From Bacteroidia bacterium (GTDB taxonomy: Bacteria; Bacteroidota; Bacteroidia; Bacteroidales; Azobacteroidaceae), in contig BNTV01000006.1 of NCBI GenBank assembly GCA_025996865.1, forward strand, positions 1 through 64,000: a stretch of 64,000 nucleotides of DNA, in the 5' to 3' direction. The notes below the pieces were generated by a model. The model worked only from the letters and a program-made list of their open reading frames with translations, did no database searches and was not told the DNA's origin. The translations under genes were made by a program, and so were the position numbers. Numbering within the stretch: the stretch's first letter is position 1; every line of letters starts with the position of its first letter. Below, piece after piece: positions 1 through 8,652 of this stretch.

Positions 1-135
1 GGACAAAGCGGCTATCTTACTCTGACCTCCCCAACCAATGCTTTGTGCTTCACTTGCAAGGTATAAGCGAGTTTGTTTTTCGTCCAAAACAGGCAACATT
101 GTCGCTATTTTCTTTTTGATTATCTCCGCGTCCAT
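1..135 (-). CDS. ISAzo13-like transposase, N-terminal part (cut by window edge)
   Basis: Reading the minus strand from an ATG at 135 gives an open frame that runs off the window. The peptide begins MDAEIIKKKIATMLPVLDEK and continues through a TRLYLASEAQSIGWGG stretch. That 'LPxLDExQxRLYLAxEAxxxGxGG' pattern is what I know from the N-terminus of ISAzo13-family DDE transposases. Only about 45 residues are visible, so neither the catalytic residues nor the integrity of the element can be judged. I saw no clear terminal inverted repeat in 136-291. Its position at the edge of the AT-rich island fits a mobile region. The overlapping plus-strand frame at 38-226 is a shadow. Confidence 0.6.
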   Translation of the reverse strand, partial: MDAEIIKKKIATMLPVLDEKQTRLYLASEAQSIGWGGQSKIAALS

Positions 136-291
136 GTGTTATCTAATGTTTGAGACAACAAAGATAATGCTTTTTCTGCAATTACAAAATTATTTGTTAT
201 ATTTATTTATTGATGTATCCTTATGAAAGTTGAATTAATTATTTTGTTTCAATTTTGTAATAAAAAATTACGAAATGTTAAAAATTAAAAT

Positions 292-927
292 ATGTACACA
301 TTTGAAATAATATCAATACCAAAAACAGAATCGTTCAATACAGAACAACAGTTGTGGGTTTTGGCGGAAAGAAATACAATATTGACTGTAAAAAGGAATA
401 ACGACAAAAGCAATAAGACAAAGAGAATTGCAATTCCTGATTCAGTTTTTGAAAACAACACTTTTGGCATTGGGAATAATCGTGTAGTCAGCAAACTTTT
501 GTTGAATGCTACAAAAGACAATTTTGATAATTTGAAAATAAAAATAACCACTTTTAATGATGTAGAATATATTGATACGTTGGATTTTAGTTCATTCGAT
601 TCGCTTGTTGAGATATTGAAAGACAGGCAAGTAGTTCAAAAAATTAAATTGCAAAATAAAGAAGAACGAATTAATGAAATTGCCCAATTGCTTAGATTAA
701 AAGAAGAAGAAAAAACAAAATATTCAACGCAAATAAATGAAGATTTGCAGATATTTTTTGATTTTCAAAAATGTGGTGAATTGCAAAATATTGACGATTG
801 GAATGAAGACGAAAATATTGAAAACAGTTTGAATTATATTGAAAACAAACTGAAAGAAACAATTGAAAGCCGAGAAAAACAGCCATTATTTGAGATAGTC
901 AAAAAGCAAGAATGTATAATTCAATGA
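292..927 (+). CDS. Hypothetical protein, first gene of the Hsp70/AAA+ island operon
   Basis: A 211-residue protein I do not recognise. Residues 1-105 look like a mixed alpha/beta or beta-rich domain with alternating hydrophobic strands. Residues 110-211 are strongly charged and helical, with a probable coiled coil at about 115-145. There is no signal peptide or membrane segment, so it is probably cytoplasmic. Its stop overlaps the next gene's ATG as ATGA (924-927), so it is translationally coupled to the radical SAM gene. As lead gene it may be a specificity or adaptor component, but that is guesswork. Base composition is AT-rich like the rest of the cluster. Confidence 0.75.
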   Translation: MYTFEIISIPKTESFNTEQQLWVLAERNTILTVKRNNDKSNKTKRIAIPDSVFENNTFGIGNNRVVSKLLLNATKDNFDNLKIKITTFNDVEYIDTLDFSSFDSLVEILKDRQVVQKIKLQNKEERINEIAQLLRLKEEEKTKYSTQINEDLQIFFDFQKCGELQNIDDWNEDENIENSLNYIENKLKETIESREKQPLFEIVKKQECIIQ

Positions 928-1514
928 AAATAGAGAACGATAACATACTGAATATTTTTGATTTGTGCGAAGGAACAAAAGCACTTGGTCCCGGACTGCG
1001 TTTTGTTATTTGGGTTCAAGGTTGTACGTTTAAGTGCAAAGGTTGCATTTCCCCGTATGGACAAGCCATAAAGGAAAATATTTTAGTTGACGTAAATGTA
1101 CTTGCGCAATCCATTATTAAAAACAAATCTATTGAAGGGATTACGATTAGCGGTGGTGAGCCATTTTTGCAAGTGTCAAAACTACACAAGTTGCTAAAAG
1201 TCATCAAAGAACAGCGACCCGAATTGAATATCATTGTTTTTACCGGTTTTGATTTAGAAGATTTGGATTGGGACGAAGCGAAAGATTTTTTACAATTAGT
1301 TGATGTATTGATAGATGGGATATATATTGAAGAGTTGAATGATAACAAAGGATTGCGTGGCTCTTCAAATCAACGAGTACATTTTTTGACAAACAAATTA
1401 ATTCTGAATAAAGATGTTTTTGAAAATAGCAACAGAAACGCAGAAGTTATAGTGGCTAACAATTATAAAAAAATCATTGGAATTCCAAATAAATCAATAA
1501 CAAATTTAATTTAA
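924..1514 (+). CDS. Radical SAM protein, NrdG-like activase
   Basis: A small radical SAM enzyme of 196 residues. The cluster-binding CxxxCxxC motif is CTFKCKGC at residues 34-41, followed by an SAM-binding GGEP at about 77-80. The short size and the 'FVIWVQGCTFKCKGC' context resemble the activating enzyme of anaerobic ribonucleotide reductase (NrdG) and related 4Fe-4S single-cluster activases, which generate a 5'-deoxyadenosyl radical. No glycyl-radical enzyme lies beside it, so its substrate is unknown. Possibilities are a neighbouring protein of the operon or a protein encoded elsewhere. I chose the ATG at 924 because it makes an ATGA overlap with the upstream stop; an ATG at 912 would add four residues. 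The fold call is firm, the role is not. Confidence 0.85.
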   Translation: MKIENDNILNIFDLCEGTKALGPGLRFVIWVQGCTFKCKGCISPYGQAIKENILVDVNVLAQSIIKNKSIEGITISGGEPFLQVSKLHKLLKVIKEQRPELNIIVFTGFDLEDLDWDEAKDFLQLVDVLIDGIYIEELNDNKGLRGSSNQRVHFLTNKLILNKDVFENSNRNAEVIVANNYKKIIGIPNKSITNLI

Positions 1515-1520
1515 AATATT

Positions 1521-2918
1521 ATGAGCCAAGAAATTAAAATATCAACGATTCCACAAGCGGAAAACTATATTAACCGCCAAAATAGAGAAATTCAAAGTTT
1601 GAGAACACAATTGTCTCACACTGAGGCAAATGCACGTCTCGCTGCACAACAAGAAGCAACAATTCGAATTAATGCAGAGAGACAAGCAATGAACAATCGC
1701 TTGAATCAAGAAATCAACAACTTGCAAAATAAAATGCAGAGCGAAATTAATGCAGAAAAGCAAGCAAGAATCATGCTGGATTTAGAACAGAAACGATGGA
1801 CTTCTCAACTTGTGAAAGATTTAGAACAGAATGTGAATATTCAATTTAAAAATCAACAAGGTCAAATTGACAATGTTAAAAAATTATTACAAGATTTGTA
1901 TCAACAAGAGAATGATAACGAAAAAAGAGCAAGTCAATTACTATCTCTCGCAAAAGATACGGCAGAAAGAATACAAAATGAAACTTTGCATAATAAATAT
2001 GCTCCTGGAAAATTAGGGCAAATTATTAGAAGTTTAAACACGACTATTTCGTCTTCCGATGGCTCACAGGCAAAACAGGCGGAAGCAAGAAATGAAATTA
2101 CAAAATTGTTGGATTTGGAAGACGAAATAACAAAAGAGAAATTTATTTTTGAAACAATTCATAATAAAGTTCTAACAGAAGCAAGTGCCTTATTAAAAGA
2201 AATGGCAGAAAATAGAAAAACTTATCCAACTGATGAAAATGGCAATAGATATAAAGACGAAAACAATAATGATGTTTCGTTGGAAGTTGATTTTTGGACA
2301 AATGGCAAATATTCGGTGTTGGAACAAGAAGTAAAAAAATTAGACCAAGAATTAATCAACAACAAAGACAATGTTGAATTAGATAAGAATCGTTTGCAAA
2401 TCATTTCCGACAGAATTTCACAAATAAAGCAAGAACAAAGCGAACTTGTTGTTGAAGCGTTGAAAAAAGGTTTGGCTTCAGAACACAGAGCCGCAATAAG
2501 CGATGAAATAATTAATGCAATGTTAAATCAAGGCTGGGAATTAAAATTAGATAATGACCGCAATGACTGTCATAATTATTTAGGAGGAGATATTCCCGAA
2601 GACCAAAGAGAAGGTGTCTTTGCTACATTAGTAAATGGAGATTCTGAAGTTACTTTTGTTATTAATACAAATGAAGATAATTGTACTCAGGTAATTTTTC
2701 AGCGAAATGATGAAATACAAAGAACAGACGGAGATTTCAGAGCATCACTAAATGAAATAAAGACAATTTTAGAACGAAATGCCGGTATAAATATGGGCAA
2801 TTTTAATACTCCTATAGGAACAGGCGACCACAAACAAGTAGAATTAGCCGACCCCATAGCATTGGCAAAAGCCGGAATTAGTAAAGAAACAAAAAGAAGA
2901 TTAGGACTTTCTAAATAA
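1521..2918 (+). CDS. Coiled-coil protein of the Hsp70/AAA+ island operon
   Basis: A 465-residue protein without a family name I can give. Residues 15-150 are a long Gln/Asn/Glu-rich coiled coil, a second helical hairpin lies around 180-320, and residues 325-425 look like a compact globular domain. The C-terminal 40 residues include a Pro/Gly-rich linker and a basic tail. There is no signal peptide or membrane helix. It starts 6 bases after the radical SAM stop and ends 6 bases before the AAA+ gene, so the three are one transcript. A scaffold or substrate-binding partner for the AAA+ ATPase is a reasonable inference; nothing catalytic is visible. Confidence 0.75.
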   Translation: MSQEIKISTIPQAENYINRQNREIQSLRTQLSHTEANARLAAQQEATIRINAERQAMNNRLNQEINNLQNKMQSEINAEKQARIMLDLEQKRWTSQLVKDLEQNVNIQFKNQQGQIDNVKKLLQDLYQQENDNEKRASQLLSLAKDTAERIQNETLHNKYAPGKLGQIIRSLNTTISSSDGSQAKQAEARNEITKLLDLEDEITKEKFIFETIHNKVLTEASALLKEMAENRKTYPTDENGNRYKDENNNDVSLEVDFWTNGKYSVLEQEVKKLDQELINNKDNVELDKNRLQIISDRISQIKQEQSELVVEALKKGLASEHRAAISDEIINAMLNQGWELKLDNDRNDCHNYLGGDIPEDQREGVFATLVNGDSEVTFVINTNEDNCTQVIFQRNDEIQRTDGDFRASLNEIKTILERNAGINMGNFNTPIGTGDHKQVELADPIALAKAGISKETKRRLGLSK

Positions 2919-2924
2919 AAAGAT

Positions 2925-5474
2925 ATGGCAGTAAAAAGGATTTCGGATATTGACATAAAAAACAACAATAGCTTGTTTACCGCTATTTACGGAAATATAA
3001 CGGATAGCGAGTTTTTCATAGATTCTGATTTGAAAAAATATAATTTGTGGCAACAGTTGCATTTGTATTTAAAATCAGAAGGTTATACTGTACTTTTCTA
3101 CGATTCTAATAATGTTCATTCGTATTCTCAAGCAGATTTAATTGAATTTCTTGACTTAAAGTACGCAAAAGAGAATGTACAACCCAATAAATATGTAGGT
3201 AAGTTAAAAAGTCCATTCAAACAAACTCGTTTAAATAATGCAGAAAAAAATGCAGAAAAAAATATTTCCGGCAATCCTTTGCATCAATCAATACAACTTG
3301 TTTCTGAGACAGGATACGATAGAGATAAATTTTACAGAACAAGTAAAGACACAGGAGAATTGGATTGCTTAAAAAAACTTTTTGCTCATAATTCGAACAA
3401 GCCGAATAAAAAAGTTGCATTTATTATCAAAAATCCTGAAAGCCATACTTTTCCCAAAGGAGATAAAGATACCTATACTGATTTTTTCAGTGAATTGAAA
3501 AATAATTATGTAAAAAACAAATCTTCCGACAAAATCTTTGTGATTTATAATTACAAAGACAAACAGTCGTTAATTTCTTCCTTTGACGACCCAATGAAAC
3601 AGCAATTTTTCTTTTTCAGTAATGATTTTAAACAGCAATTTGTGGGAAAAGAAAAATTGAAAGATAATACTTTTTTCATAGATTTACCAGAACAAAACGA
3701 AATACGGAATTTACTAAACAGAGAAAGATTAACTAACAATTTATTGTTGTTTAGTTCTGTGCCATTCGATAAAATATTACTGAGATTAAGGCAAGAAAGA
3801 AAAACAAATAAGGATATTCTTGCTCTTAATTTACAAGATTACATAACTAAAATAGATACAACAAACACTTGGGATAAACTAAAATCATTAAAGGGCATTG
3901 ATTCGATTATAGAACAATTGCAAAGAAGAATAACCTCAATTAAAAGAAACAAAAATTTAAAAACACCTGCAAAAGACCGTCCGCACTTGGCTTTTAAGGG
4001 TAATCCGGGAACAGGTAAAACAACTGTGGCTAAACTTTTCGCAGAAATATTACGAGAAGAAGGCATTTTAGAAATAGGACATTGCGTTGAAGTAAAAGTA
4101 AGTGATTTAATAGCAGAACACTTTGGGGGAACTCGAATAAAAGCACAGCAAAAATGCGACGAAGCAAAAGGAGGCGTACTTTTCATAGACGAGGCTTATG
4201 GTTTGTTAGATGGCAATGACAATCAAAATGGATTTGGAAAAGAAGCTATAGAAATACTAATCCAATTTATGGAAAATAATACCGACTCTATGGTTATTAT
4301 TGCCGGCTATACAGATGATATTAACAAACTTATTAAAGAAGGGAATCAGGGTTTTGCAAGACGCTTTGTTTCAAGCAATCATATTGTTTTTAATGACTAT
4401 TCACCAGAGGTGTTAATTCAAATTGCAGAAAATCAACTAAAAGATTATCAGGTTGCGGATGCTGCAAAAAAAATGATTGGAGACATTCTACGAACAAAGC
4501 ACAATCTGCGTAATGCTAATTGGGGAAATGCAGGTGAAGTTGAAAATCTATTGCAGGAAATACGAGATGAGTTTTATAATACAACAGATACGGAAATTGA
4601 TACCAAACATATTCCAATGCTACATAAAAACAGAGTAAAACCAAAAAAATCTGATGAATATTCGGGATTAAAAAAGTTAAATTCATTGATAGGGCTTTCT
4701 CAAATGAAAAATTCCCTCGAAAATATTCTAAAAACAATAAAAGCAGACAAGATTAGAGAAGAAAAATTAGGTCTTATAAATACAAATTATAAACTGAATT
4801 TTGTATTTAGAGGCAATCCCGGAACAGGTAAAACTACTGTTGCTCGGCTTTTAGGAGAGATTCTTTGCGAATACGGATTATTAAGTGATACAGAAGTCGT
4901 AGAATGTAGAAAGGAAGATATTACAGGCAAATTTTTAGGAGAGACAGAGCAAAAGGTGAAAGAACTGTTTTCTAATGCAGTAGGGAAAGTATTATTTTTT
5001 GATGAAATTTATTCACTTGTTGATAATTACGGTTCAGGAGGAGGTTATGGTGCAGATGCTATAAATACCATTGTTGGACTTATGACAGACCAAAGATATA
5101 GCGGAAAAATGGCATTTGTTATTGCTGGTTATCCTGACGAAACAAATAATTTCATCACGAGAAATCCTGGATTGACTCGAAGATTTAATTTTTATGTGGA
5201 TTTTGATGACTATTCAAACGAAGATTTGTTACAGATTTATCTTAAAATGATATTAGATAACAATCTCCATATCGCCGAAGGATGTGAAAAAAAGGCTTTA
5301 CAATGGTTTTCGCAACAATCAAGAGGAAAAGATTTTAAAAACGCAGGATTTGCAGAGGAATTACTTGGCATTACAAAAGGTTCTTTAGACCAAAGAATAG
5401 CAGATTGCGAAGATATTGAAAATATACAGGCAGAAACTTTAATAACAATAACGGAATTTGATTTTCCAAATTAA
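2925..5474 (+). CDS. Twin CbxX/CfqX-type AAA+ ATPase
   Basis: An 849-residue protein with two complete AAA+ modules. Module 1 has Walker A GNPGTGKT at about residues 359-366, Walker B LFIDEA near 419-424 and an arginine pair FARRF. Module 2 has GNPGTGKT at about 630-637, Walker B LFFDEI near 690, and AGYPDE followed by NPGLTRRF, the signature run of the CbxX/CfqX (CbbX, SpoVK, EccA) family. Members remodel protein complexes, for example rubisco activation by CbbX. Residues 1-310 lack a P-loop. They contain alpha/beta stretches that could be a degenerate third AAA domain or a recognition domain. It sits centrally in the operon, 6 bases after the coiled-coil gene and 12 before the FHA gene. Confidence 0.9.
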   Translation: MAVKRISDIDIKNNNSLFTAIYGNITDSEFFIDSDLKKYNLWQQLHLYLKSEGYTVLFYDSNNVHSYSQADLIEFLDLKYAKENVQPNKYVGKLKSPFKQTRLNNAEKNAEKNISGNPLHQSIQLVSETGYDRDKFYRTSKDTGELDCLKKLFAHNSNKPNKKVAFIIKNPESHTFPKGDKDTYTDFFSELKNNYVKNKSSDKIFVIYNYKDKQSLISSFDDPMKQQFFFFSNDFKQQFVGKEKLKDNTFFIDLPEQNEIRNLLNRERLTNNLLLFSSVPFDKILLRLRQERKTNKDILALNLQDYITKIDTTNTWDKLKSLKGIDSIIEQLQRRITSIKRNKNLKTPAKDRPHLAFKGNPGTGKTTVAKLFAEILREEGILEIGHCVEVKVSDLIAEHFGGTRIKAQQKCDEAKGGVLFIDEAYGLLDGNDNQNGFGKEAIEILIQFMENNTDSMVIIAGYTDDINKLIKEGNQGFARRFVSSNHIVFNDYSPEVLIQIAENQLKDYQVADAAKKMIGDILRTKHNLRNANWGNAGEVENLLQEIRDEFYNTTDTEIDTKHIPMLHKNRVKPKKSDEYSGLKKLNSLIGLSQMKNSLENILKTIKADKIREEKLGLINTNYKLNFVFRGNPGTGKTTVARLLGEILCEYGLLSDTEVVECRKEDITGKFLGETEQKVKELFSNAVGKVLFFDEIYSLVDNYGSGGGYGADAINTIVGLMTDQRYSGKMAFVIAGYPDETNNFITRNPGLTRRFNFYVDFDDYSNEDLLQIYLKMILDNNLHIAEGCEKKALQWFSQQSRGKDFKNAGFAEELLGITKGSLDQRIADCEDIENIQAETLITITEFDFPN

Positions 5475-5486
5475 AAATATAAATGT

Positions 5487-6086
5487 ATGAGTAAACAATG
5501 TCAAATATGTAATACGGCTCTCGAAGACAATAGTCAGTATTGCCCAAATTGTGGTTGGGAGTTAGTTGTTGTTCTTGATTCGTCTTCAGAACAACTAAAA
5601 AGAATTATCAACGAAAAAAAGTTGGTTTACAAACAGAATTACGACCGTTTTATAAAATCCAAAGATGAACTTGTGAAGACACAAGAAGAAATAGAAAAAA
5701 TGCGAGTAGAATTGGCTAATGCAAAAGAAAAAGAGCCGATTAACAACGCACAAACATTGTCTGTTAGTCGTCGCTTGTGTGTTCTGACCGAAAATCACCA
5801 AATTATTGTGTTAAATGCTGGCGAACATACTTTTGGGCGTCTGGGACCCGCTACCGAAACACATTTTGTTTTTAACGACAGTGAATTGGATGGCAAACAT
5901 TTTGCTTTACAAATACATTACAATTTACCCAATGGGTCGCTTTATTCCTGCAAAATAAAAAGTATTGGCAACAAAAATACCTATGTAAATGCAACAAAAA
6001 AAATTGGTACAAATTGGGAAACTATTGATGCAAACGATGAAATTGCAGCAGGTAACAAAAAAATAACATTAGTATTAACTAAATAA
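5487..6086 (+). CDS. Zinc-ribbon/FHA domain protein
   Basis: A 199-residue adaptor-like protein. Residues 5-22 hold a zinc ribbon (CQIC, then CPNC). Residues 35-75 form a short coiled coil. Residues 90-199 look like a forkhead-associated domain: a GR pair in HTFGRLG, an S..KH stretch in DSELDGKHF, and a conserved N in NKNTYVN. FHA domains bind phosphothreonine peptides, so this gene suggests that the system reads a Ser/Thr kinase signal. No kinase or phosphatase is encoded nearby. It lies between the AAA+ gene and a second zinc-ribbon gene whose first 35 residues have the same layout. Confidence 0.75.
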   Translation: MSKQCQICNTALEDNSQYCPNCGWELVVVLDSSSEQLKRIINEKKLVYKQNYDRFIKSKDELVKTQEEIEKMRVELANAKEKEPINNAQTLSVSRRLCVLTENHQIIVLNAGEHTFGRLGPATETHFVFNDSELDGKHFALQIHYNLPNGSLYSCKIKSIGNKNTYVNATKKIGTNWETIDANDEIAAGNKKITLVLTK

Positions 6087-6096
6087 AAATATTATT

Positions 6097-7143
6097 ATGG
6101 GCTTATTTTCCAATGAAGACGACAAAGATTTTGCAAAAAAATGTCAAAAATGCGGTATCAACCTCAAGAAAGATTTTAACTATTGCCCAAAATGTGGCAC
6201 AAAAAGGTTTGTTGTATTAAATCAACAAGACATTTTTACAATCAAAAATAAAGTTTCAGAAGAAGAAGATTTTGTAACACAAGAAACACCAAAAGAAATT
6301 TCTCTCAAAATTTTGCCTAATAAAACGAAGATACAAGAAAAATCGGAACCTGATTTTTCTGAAATAACAAAACAATTAAATGAAATTAAAAATAAATTAT
6401 TGCAAAACAATCAGTTGCAAAACAGCATTGGCGATATGCTGAATAATTTCAAACAATCAATGACAAGTTGTTTTGAAAATCAGAGACAAAATTTACAGTA
6501 TCAGGAATTTAAATCCGGATTGAATGAACTTTACAAACATCTTCAACAACAAATTCAAAATAGTGTTGAAGATATTAAGCGGAATATTCCCAAAAATAAT
6601 GAGGCAGTTTTACAAAAAAATCACCAAGAAATTCTTGAATCTATTGCTAATAATGAACATCAAAACGAATTGAATAACAAACAATATCAAGAAATTCAAA
6701 AGTTACGAGGTAATTTTTATTCCGATTTATTTTTGCCAATAATATCAGACATTATTGAAATAACAGATGATGCTAAACGCATATCTTCGGTTGCAGAAAA
6801 GAAAACCGATTATCTTGAAAAACTTCCTTATTTTGAAAAAGAACTGAACGCCCATATCGAATTTTCTAATGGAAAATTATTAAATCGCGGCATATCAATT
6901 TATAAAAGCCAAAAACAAGACACATTTGACTATACTCTACATAAAATCATAGAAATGGAAGAAACACAAAATAAAGAATTGCACAACAAGATAGCCGAAA
7001 GTATTCATTCGGGCTATATTTGGAATATTAGCAATTCAAGAAAAGAAATAATCCGCAAAGAAGAAGTTAAAGTGTTTGAATACAAGGAATTATTAACAAA
7101 AAAAAACAGAAATAAAATAATATGGAGACAGTTTACGGAATAG
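6097..7143 (+). CDS. Zinc-ribbon, coiled-coil protein with GrpE-like C-terminus
   Basis: A 348-residue protein starting with a zinc ribbon (CQKC at 16-19, CPKC at 30-33), as in the preceding FHA protein. Residues 90-215 are predicted coiled coil. The last about 140 residues resemble GrpE, the DnaK nucleotide-exchange factor: long helices, then FDYTLHK at about 277-283 where GrpE has an 'FDPxxHEA' element, then SGYIWN near 305 leading into short beta strands as in the GrpE beta-wing. The gene overlaps the Hsp70 start by 22 bases, which fits an exchange factor made with its partner. The GrpE assignment is my inference from motif order and context; a structure prediction would test it. Confidence 0.65.
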   Translation: MGLFSNEDDKDFAKKCQKCGINLKKDFNYCPKCGTKRFVVLNQQDIFTIKNKVSEEEDFVTQETPKEISLKILPNKTKIQEKSEPDFSEITKQLNEIKNKLLQNNQLQNSIGDMLNNFKQSMTSCFENQRQNLQYQEFKSGLNELYKHLQQQIQNSVEDIKRNIPKNNEAVLQKNHQEILESIANNEHQNELNNKQYQEIQKLRGNFYSDLFLPIISDIIEITDDAKRISSVAEKKTDYLEKLPYFEKELNAHIEFSNGKLLNRGISIYKSQKQDTFDYTLHKIIEMEETQNKELHNKIAESIHSGYIWNISNSRKEIIRKEEVKVFEYKELLTKKNRNKIIWRQFTE

Positions 7144-8597
7144 ATTTAGGGACAACCCAATCGTGTATTGCTCGTATAGACAAATTCGAGCAAGCGGAAG
7201 TGTTACCAAACTTTGAAGGCAAACAAACAACGCCTTCAGTGGTGTATTATGATACGGCAACTAATGATGTAATAGTGGGCAATGTCGCAAAAGAAAGTTG
7301 GTTTGGAGTAAAACCGGAAAATACGGTTGCCTTTATTAAAAGAGAAATGCCTAACACAAATTATAAAAGGAAAATAGGAAATACTCAACTATCTCCTATC
7401 AATGTTTCTTCGAATATTTTAAAAAAAATGGTGGCAGATGCCAATACAAAATTGAAAAACGACAATTTGCCACCAGTCACAAAAGCGGTGATAACCATAC
7501 CTGCCTATTTTGGTGATTTGGAACGTCGTCGTACAATGGAGGCTGGAAAAGAGGCTGGAATTGAAGTTCTTGAACTCATAAACGAACCTGTTGCTGCAGC
7601 ATTATCGTATTCAGCCAAACAAATAGGGAACAAAACATTTTTGACTTACGATTTGGGAGGTGGAACTTTTGATGTAAGTATTATAAAAAAACAAGGGAAA
7701 GATGTAAATGTTGAATGTTTTGATGGCGATAAACTGTTGGGAGGTGTTGATTGGGACAGAGTACTTGCTAATATGGCTCTTTCTGAAAGTGGGATTGATA
7801 GAAAAATTGAGGACATTGAAGAAACTCCAGATGGTAGTCAACTTTTATTAGAAGCTGAAAAATGTAAAATTTCGCTTACTACTACTCAGAGTGCAATGTT
7901 GTCATTTATATACAATGGACAGCGATATACCCCTATGATTCAACGAGCCGACCTTGAAGGAGAAACAAAATCGTTGTTGAATAAAACTGAACAAATTATA
8001 GATAGAGCCATTCAATCTGCAAAAATACAATATAGTGATATTGATGAAATTGTAATGGTTGGCGGTTCTTCGAGAATGCCGATGGTTTTGAATATGCTAA
8101 AGAGGAAATTTAATAAAGAACCAAAATTAGTAGAACCCGATTTGGCCGTTGCCAAAGGAGCGGCAATCCACGCACATAATATCATTTCAGGTAAAGCAGG
8201 AAATATTACAAATGTTCCTCAATTGAAAAATAATAAGTTATCTAAATCTTATGGAACAAGAACTCATAATCGTGCGATTCCAAATGAGCCAGCAATGATT
8301 TTTAATTTTATCTACAAAAATGACAGTATCCCCATTTCTCGAAAACCCCATCCTCTGTGTACAAGAGATGAAAATCAAAATAGTGTTGGTATTGAAATTC
8401 TTGAAAATGATTCTAATAAAGAATGGGAAGAATTAAACAAAGGTAACTCCATCATAAATAAAAAGATAGAATGGGGTTATCCAGTTCCAAAAGGAACATC
8501 AATCAATATTTTTGTGGAAGTTGACGAAAATGGCATACTAAATGTAAAAGCAGAATGTCAAGGAAAAGAGATAGAAATGATAATAGAAACAAAGTAA
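7122..8597 (+). CDS. Short Hsp70 (DnaK-like) chaperone
   Basis: A 491-residue Hsp70. ATPase signatures are complete: phosphate-1 loop GIDLGTT at residues 6-12, the IPAYF strand followed by NEPVAAAL, phosphate-2 DLGGGTFD at about 177-184, and the adenosine motif VGGSSRMP near 313. Residues about 385-491 match a substrate-binding beta domain. The alpha-helical lid of normal DnaK (about 640 residues) is absent. No J-domain protein is encoded in the operon, but a GrpE-like protein is encoded just upstream with overlapping frames. It is therefore a dedicated chaperone rather than the housekeeping DnaK. The start METVYG is fixed by the position of the nucleotide-binding loop. Confidence 0.92.
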   Translation: METVYGIDLGTTQSCIARIDKFEQAEVLPNFEGKQTTPSVVYYDTATNDVIVGNVAKESWFGVKPENTVAFIKREMPNTNYKRKIGNTQLSPINVSSNILKKMVADANTKLKNDNLPPVTKAVITIPAYFGDLERRRTMEAGKEAGIEVLELINEPVAAALSYSAKQIGNKTFLTYDLGGGTFDVSIIKKQGKDVNVECFDGDKLLGGVDWDRVLANMALSESGIDRKIEDIEETPDGSQLLLEAEKCKISLTTTQSAMLSFIYNGQRYTPMIQRADLEGETKSLLNKTEQIIDRAIQSAKIQYSDIDEIVMVGGSSRMPMVLNMLKRKFNKEPKLVEPDLAVAKGAAIHAHNIISGKAGNITNVPQLKNNKLSKSYGTRTHNRAIPNEPAMIFNFIYKNDSIPISRKPHPLCTRDENQNSVGIEILENDSNKEWEELNKGNSIINKKIEWGYPVPKGTSINIFVEVDENGILNVKAECQGKEIEMIIETK

Positions 8598-8652
8598 ATG
8601 CTATCAAAGATTGTTAGATGCATAATTATTTGATAGATAGATAAAAACCTGC

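Noticed and set aside
912..923. An earlier start for the radical SAM gene
   Set aside because: The ATG at 924 gives the ATGA overlap typical of coupled genes; the extra four residues have no family support.
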